Assembly: GCA_038093515.1 (NCBI GenBank)
Contig: JBBPSI010000034.1
Coordinates: forward strand, 1 to 64,000
DNA length: 64,000 bases
From: Butyriboletus loyo
Lineage: Eukaryota > Basidiomycota > Agaricomycetes > Boletales > Boletaceae
Direction: 5' to 3'
In this document: positions 23,691 through 34,652 of the stretch, piece after piece
Position numbering within the stretch: position 1 is the first letter of the stretch
How the letters are laid out: every line of letters begins with the position of its first letter
Made by a program: the position numbers and the translations under genes
The notes under the pieces: model-generated
What the model was told of the DNA's origin: nothing
Seen by the model: the letters and a program-made list of their open reading frames with translations, nothing else
The model's database searches: none

Positions 23691-25346
23691 TCACAACCGT
23701 AAATTTCTCCCTCCACGAATCCCTTTCTTCCCTCTGACGGCGCTCCAGAGCACGACCAGAGCAGCTCCCACCTCTCTTCGCCTCGTCCGCGTGTTTATCC
23801 AGGCAGTCCTCAGGACTCCCATCACCGCCATCACGAACGAAATATCTAAGCAAAGCCTCCTGACTATAATCAGCACTGGGGATCTATCCTGGTCACTTCT
23901 GAGGAAAAATAAAACGAGTCGTTGTAGGAACGAGAGATTTCGAAGCGATGGTTTTACAACGAGTGTCCACAGGCCCATATCATCGACATCCCATTCAAAG
24001 ACCCGAGAAACAGAACCCGGGTCCGCGGGACTGCCACGACCGGAAGAAGCACGCGAAGGAAGAGAAACGGAACTTTGAGCCTGTGGGTTGGAATGAGTTG
24101 CGAAGGAGGATTCGAGGGTATCAATGCGTTCTGTAAGGGCTGCAAGATGTGCTTGCATATTTTCCATTGTATGCTCTAGTGAAACCGATACCGCCCGCGA
24201 GGGCCCAGTTGTAGTGCTGTGTCGAGAGGTTATAGGGAGGCTTCTGTAAGGGAGCTCCGCAGGCGGCATTTGCGGTGCTAGATCACGAGAAGATGACGGA
24301 ATGGCATGGGAAGGGGATATGGCTGTATGTGGATCTGCGAACGCAGACGGCATTTCAAAATTAGGAAGGGGCTGTATTGGAGGCACGCTCGTTCGGCGTG
24401 GCGGGGGTGAGGAAAGTGCATATGAACTCGTAAGAGGTGTTTTGTACCGCGAGGAAAATGAGATGGAAGAGGGGGGTCGTTGTTGAGAGACATCGCGCAA
24501 GGCTGGAAGATCGCGAGTTTCATCACTCGCTTCCTCGTCGTCGGAGTTCTCATTGGCAAGGGCACTGAAGTGGTGGTGGGTTGACGAATGCTGGAAATCA
24601 TGGAGTCCGCGGGGCGGGGGTATAGCAAGATTGTCTTCAGAAGCCATTGAAGAAGATGATGATGAGCTCCTCGATCCCGTTCTGGTCAACGTGTCTGGAA
24701 ACATTAAATTAGGACAAGAATTGGAAAGAAATTCCCAACAACATACAACTTGAGACGAGGTTCCCGGAATCCCCTCCGTAGGACCGCAATTCGTCTATAA
24801 AGTCTCTCGCAACCGTCTTATCCGAATGTTTGGTCAGAGCCTTACATCAATTCACGTAAGGATACGATGAGATTGGAAGCGGAATGTACCAAATACCTTC
24901 AACAAAGCATCGACATAGAGCCATTTTGCTTCATATTGGTCTAAATCTCGATGTTTCGCCCAGGCATCCCTTGGAGGAATGCAAGGTCATCAACACGTGG
25001 TTCAGGGAAGGCGAGAAAGACGCAGACTAGCATACCATTTAGCACGTCCCAGCATATCAAATATCCCTGGACGGGAGGTCGTGACATTTCCGACGGTGGC
25101 TAGCGGTAGATAATGAGCCAAAATTGAGGAAATGTGCGATGGGATACGGAACCTTGCTTATAGAGACTGCGTGGCAGGAAACGAAGGTATCAGCTTTGGG
25201 GTGTGGGTTTTAGCTGAAAGAGATACGAACCTGTACATTGTCAGCTTCTCCTCGTAGCCTGTTTGTATGGGACCTGTTTTCGGAAGACCCTGGACGATCT
25301 CTACCGCACGGTTGAACTGCGCGTCGATGAGCTGCCGCGAGTCCAT
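23691..25346 (-). CDS. acyl-CoA-binding, tail-anchored protein (Atg37/ACBD5 type)
   Basis: Exons from 25346 downward assemble an acyl-CoA-binding domain. MDSRQLIDAQFNRAVEIVQG and TGYEEKLTMY are followed, over 40-70-nt introns, by SLYKQATVGNVTTSRPG, RAKWDAWAKHRDL and EAKWLYVDALLKALTKH. The long last exon (23691 to about 24703) is Ser/Pro-rich, has a short coiled coil (MENMQAHLAALTERIDTL), and ends in a hydrophobic span (LDISFVMAVMGVLRTAWI) with a basic tail. This ACB domain, coiled coil and C-terminal membrane anchor order is that of Atg37 and ACBD5, which sit on peroxisomes and act in pexophagy or lipid contact. That location is inferred. Exon borders near 25080-25170 are less certain. Confidence 0.85.
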
Positions 25347-25600
25347 TCTGGAGAGCTTTGAGCGTGAACGTGGTTACCGCAAATACAACAGTCGAATGGC
25401 GCGTGATACCGAGTAGGAGATCGAATGGCTACTTAACTTACGTGCGTGATGAGAAGACGATAGATATGTCACAAGCGTGACCACCAAGAAATTGTATCAA
25501 AACGCTTCCTCTCTACATTTTCCAAGCTGCGAAAGAGCAGAAGGCTCATCGCTCCACCGAGTCATGTTGGGACTTCTGGAGTAGGTATAGTGCTATTTGT

Positions 25601-25804
25601 CTAGTACTGAGTAAACCAAGGTAGAACCCAAAACTGAATGGAACACGAGAGAATGCGGTCCAACGTCGTAAATGCGTAACAGCAAGGTGCACCATCAACA
25701 CGCCAGATCTTTCTGCCTGCCTGGGGGTCAAAGCGCCGAGATCCGAAGCTGAGCGTCAGCAACCCGCAGCCCAGTATCAGTAAAGTCAATGCACCATGTA
25801 TCAT
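25601..25804 (-). CDS. possible small membrane protein
   Basis: A 67-codon ATG frame with a hydrophobic N-terminal helix (ALTLLILGCGLLTLSF) and a second hydrophobic stretch near the end. I do not recognise it and see no clear intron chain. It lies between the ACBD5-type and mS34-like genes on the same strand. The 545-base gap holds nothing better. It could be chance. Confidence 0.2.
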   Translation of the reverse strand: MIHGALTLLILGCGLLTLSFGSRRFDPQAGRKIWRVDGAPCCYAFTTLDRILSCSIQFWVLPWFTQY

Positions 25805-25891
25805 GATGTCCCCGTAGACCAGTTGTATTTGAGTGACCCGGGTATTCTCTCCTCCTGCTTGCTCACAACTTTACCTGTGAATGCACTTCTT

Positions 25892-26185
25892 TCAGTACAC
25901 CAGACGGGCACCACGTATACCAATGCCGACGGACTCACCCTTCCATACCAGTTTTCCCCATGCCTTCCCATGCGTACCCTCGTATTTAAGGCGCGTCTTG
26001 GTCACTTGCCAACAACAATTCTCGATCCCCTTCTGGGTCCATCTAATTTGGTGAACCTTCTGACCGACGCCATCGTTTGGATGCCGAGAGAGAACCCGGT
26101 AGAGGTTCGCAGGTGTGGTCCGGAGGGATGGAGGGAGGGGAGAAGGGAGTAGTTTGAGGAAAGCACGAGTGGCTGCTTGATTCAT
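25892..26185 (-). CDS. mitochondrial small-subunit ribosomal protein mS34-like
   Basis: A single-exon 97-residue basic protein. The block around VLSRHPNDGVGQKVHQIRW followed by a CCWQVTKTRLK strand and HGKAWGKLVWKG matches my memory of small fungal mitoribosomal proteins of the mS34 type; the assignment is by eye. The ATG at 26185 gives MNQAATRAFLKLL, a plausible mitochondrial start. The open frame upstream begins with GTG and was not used. It is head to head with the GatC-like gene, 71 bases apart. Confidence 0.5.
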   Translation of the reverse strand: MNQAATRAFLKLLPSPLPPSLRTTPANLYRVLSRHPNDGVGQKVHQIRWTQKGIENCCWQVTKTRLKYEGTHGKAWGKLVWKGESVGIGIRGARLVY

Positions 26186-26256
26186 TGTCGGGACAGACCC
26201 GCCACACGCTCTGCCAACATACTTAAGACTCCCCGTCAAATTTCCCACAGCCACTC

Positions 26257-26697
26257 ATGTCAATCGCAAGGCGTCCCCTCACGTTTCTCCTTCAAACCAG
26301 ACAAATCAGAACAGATGCTTGTGGAATACCGCTAAAACCAACGTGGTCCCTCAGAGCACTCGTATCTTCGTACCCTTCGCCATCCCTCTCCTCGGTCACT
26401 TTTCAGCGGCTCCATGAGCTCTCTGCTCTCATCCCCCCCGGGCAGGGCACACCCGAGTATGATGCTACAAAGAAAGAGCTGGATGAACTTGTCAGGCTTG
26501 TTGAAGCTGTCAGACTTGTCAATGCAGACCGTCCGTCGGATAGTTCCATCCCAGATGGGCGCGTCTGGGCAGAGACTGCTGGGATCCCTCTGACAAAGGA
26601 GCCGCTCGACGATGAAATACAGGAGACCGGACTACTTCACTTCGCAAATCGTACGCTAGAGGGCATGTATGTAGTGGAAACTGATCGAGAGAGATGA
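26257..26697 (+). CDS. glutamyl-tRNA(Gln) amidotransferase subunit C-like, mitochondrial
   Basis: A 146-residue single-exon protein with a basic, Arg-rich N-terminus suited to mitochondrial import (MSIARRPLTFLLQTRQIRT). The middle carries the GatC-type two-helix pattern: TFQRLHELSALIPP, then KKELDELVRLVEAVRLV. The end has the short LLHFANRTLEGMYVV segment seen in fungal homologues. GatC stabilises the GatA-GatB complex that converts Glu-tRNA(Gln) to Gln-tRNA(Gln) in organelles. The family match is by eye. The divergent partner also appears to be a mitochondrial translation protein, which supports the call. Confidence 0.6.
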   Translation: MSIARRPLTFLLQTRQIRTDACGIPLKPTWSLRALVSSYPSPSLSSVTFQRLHELSALIPPGQGTPEYDATKKELDELVRLVEAVRLVNADRPSDSSIPDGRVWAETAGIPLTKEPLDDEIQETGLLHFANRTLEGMYVVETDRER

Positions 26698-26850
26698 CAC
26701 AGTTGTGGTGTGTTTCCTCAACTTGCAAATAATCTTTGGAATGCCAATCACGAATCAAAACAGACGTTCGTGGGTGGAGTACATAACATCTCTCAGCATT
26801 ACAGGATGGGCAATATATCATATATTTGCAAGCTTGGTTGTCACTTTCGA

Positions 26851-27567
26851 TCACCAGTCCGTCAGTCGACCGTGTCCACCTGTTGACCCAAAACCGTTGG
26901 TTCCACGAAGAGTCTCGTCGAGGTTCTTTCCAAACAATTAGCATCAGCACGACGATACTTAAACCGGGACCCACCTCAACTTCCAAAACGTCTGGAGTGT
27001 ATATTTTCTCAATAATCAGTTGAGCAATGCGGTCGCCCTCTTGCACTGAGGTTTTTGCTTAGTCACTGGCTTATCACCCGAGTGCCCGAGCCAACATACC
27101 TTCGAAATCCTGGTCAGAGAGGTTGAAGAGCAAAACAAACACCGTGCCACGATAGTCCGCATCGATGACACCAGCGCCGGTATCAATCATGAATTTGGAG
27201 GCTACAAGGCTCGCGTCTTAGACAAGCGCAGACTAAACTCATCGACACTTACCAAGCCCACTCCGTGGCGCGACGCGTCCATATGTACCAAGCGGAACAG
27301 CGATGGAAATCTGGGTATCGACGAGTGCCTTTCCACGTGCAGGGATTGTTTTCCTCTCCGCGCTTTCGTACAGTTCAACGCAGTGTTCTGGGAAGCGAAG
27401 CGAATGAGATACCTGTAGAGATCATACCCCGCCGCGAGCGGAGAACCACGGGTAGGTAGCTTGGCTTTCTCTGAGAGTTTCTTGACCAGAAGTTGAGGTG
27501 AAGGTGGGGATTGTGCCGAGTTTGACATTCTTCGTTTTTTTAGCGGAGGTTCCACTTCGATAGTCAT
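26851..27567 (-). CDS. DUT1: dUTP diphosphatase (dUTPase)
   Basis: A trimeric enzyme that hydrolyses dUTP to dUMP, keeping uracil out of DNA and feeding dTMP synthesis. Splicing of five exons restores all five dUTPase motifs: [10 protein letters not shown] (1), [10 protein letters not shown] (2), the nucleotide-binding [11 protein letters not shown] (3), EGDRIAQLI (4) and the C-terminal P-loop-like [10 protein letters not shown] (5). The N-terminus has KKRR, a possible nuclear signal. The start at 27567 (MTIEVEPP) is the first ATG; an upstream in-frame codon is TTG. Translation ends at 26851-26853 shortly after motif 5. Divergent from an unknown gene whose start is 119 bases away; that gap has an ACGCGT box. 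Confidence 0.95.
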
Positions 27568-27686
27568 GATGGACTTTGGAGTAACCAAGTGACGCGTGAC
27601 GCGACGTGGTTATCGTCGGACATTGAAAGCGTGTCAACTCCGACCGTCCGTAGCGATACTCTCCTCTCTTTCCCTTCCTTTCTTTC
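27568..27686. promoter_or_regulatory. bidirectional 5' region with MCB-type site
   Basis: An ACGCGTGACGCGA run at 27592-27604 contains one perfect MluI cell-cycle box and an overlapping near copy, 25 bases upstream of the dUTPase start. dUTPase is a typical S-phase gene, so control by an MBF-like factor such as the one at 11893-14353 is plausible but inferred. Confidence 0.5.
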
Positions 27687-29534
27687 ATGGATCTGTCCCA
27701 GCAGGAACTCCCGCTAACGGCCTATTTCACCAGGGGCAGCGGGGCCAAATCTGACGCTGTTCCATGCAAGAAGGAAAAGCCCACTCAAGATTCGCAGTCA
27801 GTGGCTCGCTCGTCAAAGCGTAGCAGGAACAATGTGCAATGTACTACCGCGAGCCCATTAACCAAGTCTGACCCGCGATTGGCAACCCTGCAGCTGCCCA
27901 CTCCAGCCACTATCGCCCGAAAGCGCATGCGTTATGGACGTCTCGAAGATCTACCGAGCAAAACGCGACCGCCATCAACTGGTGTCTTGTTGTCTTCTGT
28001 TGAACAGAATCCGGTTCTCTCAAGCGAGAATGATCTCGCACAACTGGAATTTGAGCCTACCCCTTCGAAATCAACTCTGTCATCACGCAGGGATGCAGAG
28101 GATGCAGTCTCTGACTCACCTCTTCTTGCAACACCGTCCACTAATCGGCGGAAAATAGCCAAACCCGTCGACATAGAGTCCCCCCTGGGTCCCCGACTTT
28201 TCAGCCACTCAGAGACTGGTATTGAGATTCCACAGACATCATCACGAAGGGCCGAGCCCATGCATGGCATTGACGATCACTCCCCTTTGGCACGTTCTAA
28301 CTTTCACTTGCCTTCCAAGTCAAGTCAAGTCCCCCCAAGATTACCAGGTCAGGGTGTATCGCATGCGGTACAGCTCTTGACTTGTTCGACTACGGGTTTT
28401 CCATGTCCTCCCGTTGACTCGGGTTGCTCTGATCCTTTTTACGAGAAGAACAATATTCTTGTTCTACGGGATGGTGCGTCTGCACTGCCCAAGCAGTACT
28501 TCATCCAGTCAGAGACATTGGATAGTCAACCTTCCGACGGTCACGCTATACCCGTGATTCCTGTTCCATCTTCTCAGAGCCAATACCTTCTCCATCTTGA
28601 TGCGACACCTAAACGCAAGCGATGTTCTCGGCATATTGAGCATGTCATCTCTTCTCAGACTCAGGAGGAAAGAGAATTAACGTTGTCAATGTCTCATAAA
28701 CCTGCCGCTACGGTCACCGTATCAGTAGGGGTTTCCCCTGGAAAGTGAGATTTATACTAACATGCCATCTGCATTTCGCTTACAATGTCCAAGGCACGCG
28801 CTGTGCGGAAATGTTCAGATCCCTCGTCTCAGTTGTAGGAAGCGAAAAAGTCAGCACGTTTACACACTTGGTTCCACCCCCGTTGGGTCGCCCATTAACT
28901 CTTCCCCTGGTCCATCTCGCTGCTTTGCGACGAAGAAAGCCTCAGCTGAGCTTTCGCCCAACTCCTTGAGTCCCTTACGACACAAGAAAGCTCGCCACGA
29001 TTCGATTGAGAATATCCTACCTGTACACATAGAAGACTCACTGACAGAATCTGAATCCGATTCGGATATCTTTCAGGTGAGGATGAAAGACAATTGTTCG
29101 CGCTTAATTTGCGTTGACGAATAATGAACCAGATTCCCTGTCACTCGCCACTTCCTCGCGACGCATGTCCTCTTGTTCGTTGTGGATCCGCTCAAGGGAG
29201 TCCTGAAGACGATTCAGCTACGGAAGCAGAGTCCGACAGAGAGATCCTTCATTGTGTTGCTGAGATTGGCAAACAACGGCATCGTTCTCAAGTACCGAGG
29301 AAAGATACACCGCCGATCATCTCACCGCTCGTTTCTCCTACCAGATCACGCACTGCCGCCGTGCCTTCGACTAAAGGTTTTACACAACCAGGATCGTGCG
29401 CATCTTATCCATCCACTACGGAGCAACTCCAAATGCATTCGGAATCTGTGCCTTCAGTCGTTCGGGATTTCATTCGCATGTTTTCTGGGGATGACAGTTA
29501 TCCTGCAGACTTTCCAGAATCCCTGCGAAATTAA
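27687..29534 (+). CDS. unknown disordered, probably nuclear protein
   Basis: Three exons (27687 to about 28744, about 28791 to 29076, about 29111 to 29534) give a protein of roughly 580 residues rich in Ser, Pro, Thr and charged residues, with short basic clusters (SSKRSR, TPKRKR, RKRK) that could be nuclear signals and many Ser-Pro or Thr-Pro sites. Only the last 30 residues, ending FIRMFSGDDSYPADFPESL, look folded. The extreme N-terminus (ELPLTAYFT) resembles a weak PCNA-binding (PIP) motif: a Leu three places before Tyr-Phe but no Gln at the first position. No family is recognised. Divergence from dUTPase over 119 bases, with an MCB-type box, hints at an S-phase role; this is speculation. 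Confidence 0.7.
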
Positions 29535-29685
29535 GATGTCGAGAAAGAGCACAGGTTTCCTCCGTTACAATGATGAGTGTCACAGTTACTGGCAAATGAA
29601 CTACAATACGTTTATCCGAGCTATGACCATCATACTAAACTGATTCGTGAACGAGGGACTACCTCCCGTATAGCCAGGGAGGTTC

Positions 29686-31388
29686 TTATTCGACTCGATA
29701 TGTACCGTTTGCAGCGTCCTCGGAGATCCGCAGTGTCAATTCTGAGTCGTCGACCCGAGCAGCAAGAGCAGTTACAGTTGCCACTTTGGTCGCACCTGCG
29801 CTGTGCTCGGCCCTCACATGTATAATCTTTTCATCCTCGGTGACCTGGTCTCCAAAGACTTCCCCAAGCTCTTCGAGTGTCTTGTGTGCGGTCTCGGGAT
29901 AGAGGAACCAAACCACGATAAACGAGACGATGCAGAAGCCGACCAAAAGGAAATAGTAACCCGCATTCATGACCTGGAACAGTGGGGGTGTGATGAACGC
30001 AATGATAAAGTTGAAGAGCCAGTTGGTGCCTGTGCTCAACGACATGCCTTTGGCGCGTGCGCGGAGAGGGAAAATCTCGGCACCGAGCAGCCAAGGTCCG
30101 GGTCCCCAGGTAGCACCGAAGAAGAAGAGATAGAAGCAAACACCGAAGAAGAGACCGTCTGCAACGGGGATTCGCAGTGGTCCTTCGGGAAGGCTGTCGG
30201 CATAGTACTGGAGACCGCCAACAATAGAGAGAGAAGCTGCCAGCACGACGCTTCCGATGAGGAGGATGGTACGGCGACCCCAGTGGTCAATGAGGAACAT
30301 TGCGGGGATAGTACCGGAACAATAGATGAGGGCGCAAGCGCCAGCGTAAAGGAGGGAGCGGGAAATGCTGAACCCTGCACGAGTCAAGTTGGACGGTAAG
30401 AAGTAAAGGATGGCGTTGATGCCGTTGAGCTGGGCAAACATCTGACAAGTGATGCCAACGATGGAGCGACGGGTATATTGACAAAAGATCTGACGCCAGG
30501 TAGCTTGGCCCATTTTGCGTTCAAATTCGACAGCTGTGGCGATTTCGACGTACGTTGCGACGATGTTCGGATGTGTTGTATCGCCAGCCGCGTGAAGATC
30601 TGCCAGGACGTGTAAGCCTTCTTGCTGGAAGCCATTTGCCACGAGCCACCTTGGTGTCTCAGGAAGGATGAATGTCCAAGCTACGAGGATGGCGGCAAGC
30701 GCAGCTTGCACGACATATGGACCTCTCCAGGAGATCTCGGAAGGCATGGCGAAAAAGAAACCATAACCGACCCAAGCCGAGACTGCGTAGCCGAGATTCA
30801 AACAGATGTACTCGATGCAAACGAAGAGACCGCGAGCATGGCCAGGGGCGATCTCACACTGCAAGACTGGAACGGTCATGGAAAGGATGCCGACACCGAT
30901 TCCTTGAATGGATCGACCAGCAATCAAGGTCCCAAGGTTGGGTGCGAATATTTGGATGAAGGCGGCGATAAGATACATGATTGCACCCAGACGGACTGAC
31001 ATGCGTCGGCCCATGATGTCGCAAATGTAAGCTGCCAAGAAAGATGCGAAGAACGCGGTGATGTTCAGGCAGGAGACTGTGATGGCTGCGCGGCAGTTGT
31101 GGACTCGATGGTGTGACGCAGGCGGAGAAAATGGAACGAACCTTGAACCCAGGGATCGACACCTGTGTCGCCAGCCTGGATCTGGGCCATCGTCACCGTC
31201 CTTCCGAACATGCGATGGATGAAAGATGGCTGGACCTGGACTGCAGCGATGATTCCTTGTCCATAGCCGAACATTGCATCGCCCAGCGATGCGAGCGCAG
31301 AGGACATGTACAGGAGCGGCCTGCCGACCATCCATCTTGGATAACGAGCGGAGTAAACTCGCGGCCGCAAGCGGTCGGTGAGTGACAT
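29686..31388 (-). CDS. MFS sugar transporter
   Basis: A 12-helix proton-coupled hexose or related sugar carrier of the plasma membrane. Two exons split by one intron near 31093-31150, which joins DPWVQ to AITVSCLN. Family marks are GRSIQGIGVG in the fourth helix, the PETPRWLVANG loop after helix 6, QLNGINAILYF in helix 7, DHWGRRTILLIG, GAEIFPLRARAKGMSLST and PETAHKTLEELGEVFGD at the end. The ATG at 31388 (MSLTDRLRPR) gives a normal length of about 545 residues. Specificity cannot be read from the sequence. It is divergent from an SDR gene (327 bases), a common fungal pairing for sugar or polyol use, but co-regulation is inferred. Confidence 0.93.
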
Positions 31389-31714
31389 GATGTTTCGAGG
31401 GAGAGTGGGTTGCAAGTGGGGAGAAGAGGGCCTAGAGAAGAGCCTCGTCGCGGATGAAGGGATTTATGTGGTCGAGCGAGCGTGCTGAGACTCACCTGGC
31501 CGAGATTGAAACTGGGCTGGCTCGTCCGCAATGAGCGTGAGGATGTCCATGACTGGATGTTTAGCAGTTCGGACAATTCTAAAAAGTCAGTGAACGACCG
31601 AGTCAGTCTGATCACTACCTTGAACGATCGTAGACCTCGGCTCGGATCGCGACGTTTCCGGCGTCTCAGCCAAATAAATACCCCGCGCTCTTTATCAACG
31701 TCTCATCGCACCCC

Positions 31715-33099
31715 ATGACTGGTCGCATCCAACACAAGGTTAGTTTCGACGCTCATCTCCTCCGGACAACGCTCATCTCTGTTTCGTCGCTCATAGTCTG
31801 CGCTCATCACAGGCGCCGGTTCGTGAGTCCAAAGCTTCACACATCCCGATCGACACGCGCTGACGGTCGCTATCACTGACAGCGGTATCGGGCTCGAGTC
31901 ATCCCTCCTCTTCGCAAAAGAGGGCGCGAACGTCTTGCTAACAGACATAAACCTGCCAGCAGCTGAAAAAGGCGCGTCCTTGATCAAGCAGAGGTATCCG
32001 AATGTGAAAGCATTAGCCGTCAAAGCCGATGTGGCGAATGAGCAGGATATCAAATCCGCCGTAGAACTCGCCGTCAAAGAGTTCGGAAGGCTCGATATAA
32101 TGGTACGAAATCGTCTCTAACGTTTCGTCGGGGGCCTCCATTCATCCATCTTCTTAGTTCAACAATGCTGGCGAGCTAGATACACTTTGATATCCATGTA
32201 TCCCTTCTGATCCAAGTACAGGAATCATGCACCCAGATGATGACAATGCTCTGAACACGGAGGAACGGATCTGGGACCTCACGATGTCAGTCAACGTCAA
32301 GGGCGTCTGGTGGGGATGCAAGTATGCCATTCTCGCGATGCGTCAAAACACTGTGGACGAGTCAAAGGGTCTCCGTGCCGGAGGAAGCATCATCAACACA
32401 GCGAGCTTCGTAGCCATCATGGGAGCTGCCACCCCCCAGCTGGCTTGTGAGTATCCCAGGAAACCCCCTCGTCCGTCACTTGGTCGTTGATCCTTCTCCA
32501 CAGACACCGCATCCAAGGTACACCTGTCGAAATTGTCGCCTCACTGATCCTGATCCTGACCCGAGGGAGCTGTTCTCGCAATGACTCGCGAGCTTGCTAT
32601 GGTGCATGCTAGAGAAGGCATTCGTCTGAATTCTATTTGCCCGTGAGTACCACGACTCCTTTACCTTGGCTAAACCAAGATTCCCTCTCAGCGGTCCTCT
32701 CAAGACACGTGAGTAGCCCCATTTCGAGAATATGCGACCTAACTTGGAACAAACGCCTCAGCACTTCTTATGGATTTCTTGAATACTGACGAAAAAAAGA
32801 ACCGCCGTCTCGTTCATTTACCCATGGGTCGCTTTGGTGAAGCCATCGAACAGGCGAACGCTGCCCTTTTCTGTATGTGCTGTTGAATTTGAGCACGAAT
32901 AGCGTCTAACGCTTCTGCATCGTCAGTGGCGAGTGATGACAGTAGCTACATAACAGTCCGTCACCACAGTCCTCCCGACCGAACATTACTCACAGGTGTC
33001 TCACAGGGCATAGATTTCAAGGTGGACGGTGGTCTTACATCGTGCTATGTCACCCCGCTTGGGGAACCGACTCTCCCTCCCCCCAAAAGTCTGGTTTAA
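31715..33099 (+). CDS. short-chain dehydrogenase/reductase
   Basis: A classical NAD(P)-dependent SDR of about 290 residues cut by eight or nine short introns. Spliced motifs are the cofactor loop TGAGSGIG, the acidic DI after the second strand (an NAD preference), FNNAG, a Ser in the NTASF strand, and the catalytic YTASK, whose Tyr codon is itself split by an intron. The C-terminal block is DFKVDGGLTSCYVTP. One intron (32172-32221) appears to begin with GCGAGC rather than GT; without removing it the frame is lost. All active residues are present. The substrate is unknown. It is divergent from the sugar transporter, so a sugar or polyol substrate is possible. Confidence 0.85.
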
Positions 33100-33516
33100 T
33101 GGTCCCACGGAGGTTCCTAAAGTCATCGGCGTACACGGGAAACAGGTGATTACCGCACCCACCTAGCAGAATCGCCCACATTTTCCTACTGCAGGATACC
33201 TCTGCTCGAGTATGCTTTACAAGCTGCGCAGTTTCCGAAGTTTTAGTTGTGGTTTGCTCAGATAAATTCCCTCCATCTTTGGCTGGTGTAATGCGATTTC
33301 CCCGGAAGGCATGGTGAGAAGAGAGGAGAGCTTAATGCTATGGTGTGGTAAAGCCACGTCTACACAGCTCGAATTCCAGGAAAAATATCCACATGTACAG
33401 GAATAATAATGGAAACAGAATTAACCTGGGTCCATTCCGCGCAAATCCACACCGAACCGTTAGTGATACACCGCGAACATCTCACAATCAATGGCACATC
33501 AGCGATGAGCAGCCTG
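33100..33516. other. intergenic between converging genes
   Basis: About 415 bases separating the 3' ends of the SDR and Mpo1-like genes. Small frames exist but none resembles a protein. It probably holds both 3' untranslated regions. Confidence 0.6.
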
Positions 33517-34352
33517 CTAGATTGCCTTCTTCCCTGCAGCCCTGCGCTTCTCGGCCTGCTCTCTGCGTAAGCTCGCGATCTCCTTGCCAACGTCGTTCTT
33601 GAGTTGCTTATGCAGCTCCGGGCGGTAACCAAGCATGAAAAGCAATTCCAGGTGGACGAAGAAGGGGGCAAGTACACAGGCTTCAGAAACGTCTTGGGTA
33701 GTGAATCACTTGTACGAAACGCGGAACCTACCTCCCACGATATTGTCGAGCAAAGCCGGCGCGCGACCCTCTGCAAGTCCATGACCAAGGATCTGAGCGA
33801 TCCATGAGACAACCTGAACAATGACCGCATCCCGAATTCCGTCGGGACGGTATGCATGCGCTGTTGCAGACAGCAAGGACAAGATCAACTGTGGCGCATA
33901 AAGGATCTAATTAAAGTAGCTAATCAGTCTGTTGATATGAGAATCACGCATGAGCTTACGGCTGCTACGGGGTCGAGGAGGAGATAGTAGGAAAAATAGA
34001 AAGCCGAGACAAGTGTGGGAGCGTTCATGTCAAAAACAAGGTATTTGCTGAACACATGTTGGGCAGAGGGGAGAAAGGAGGGCGAGGGAATGAGGGTGAT
34101 GAGTACCAATGCACTCCTAGGCGAGCGCGTGCCGGGGATGGTAAGAATGAAGCAAGTTCAAGGAAGGTAAAGAAAGCGACGTTACCAAACAAGAGCTGGG
34201 ACACCAAAGGCGTGGATGGCCACGTTAACGGGATGAGAATGGTAGGAACCATAAAACGTGAGCTAAAGAACCACATTAAATTATGAAGTCGAATCGCCGA
34301 GGGAGTACTCGAAGCGACGCACTTGCTTTCGAACATCGAACATGGAGGACAT
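33517..34352 (-). CDS. Mpo1-like 2-hydroxy fatty acid dioxygenase (DUF962)
   Basis: An ER membrane protein of the yeast Mpo1 family, which removes one carbon from 2-hydroxy fatty acids in phytosphingosine breakdown. Five exons join in frame. MSSMFDVRKQ continues as LTFYGSYHSHPVNVAIHAFG, containing the conserved Tyr-x-x-x-His and Asn-x-x-x-His pattern. Then come hydrophobic helices with APTLVSAFYFSYYLLLDP, WIAQILGHGLAEGRAPALLD with a conserved His and Glu, and a last segment LAPFFVHLELLFMLGYRPEL, before a Lys/Arg-rich tail ending in a dilysine-like GKKAI. The stop is TAG at 33517-33519. The enzyme role is from the family, not tested here. Confidence 0.85.
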
Positions 34353-34652
34353 GATGAAGGGGATTGTCGGGACGCTCCCGTGGCACACGCTCAAAGATAC
34401 ATACTATAGTGACCGTGGGGCTGGTCCTGTGATAAATCAGATAACAAACTACATTGCAAAACGATCATCTTCAATAGAATGACTGGACCGATGAGAAAGT
34501 AAATCTCTACGACGGTTGGTCGTAATAATCTCAGCAGACAAGTTGTAGCGTACTCGCTTGAACGTTCAACTCGCGCACTGCCTCTGTAGCCAGCCACGTG
34601 ATCCAGTTTCAATAGCGTGTCGGACCATGGACAGCTCGTTGCGTTTTCAAGC

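Noticed and set aside
29803..30399. 198-codon plus-strand frame
   Set aside because: Antisense shadow of the MFS transporter, with Glu-rich composition caused by reading hydrophobic codons backwards.
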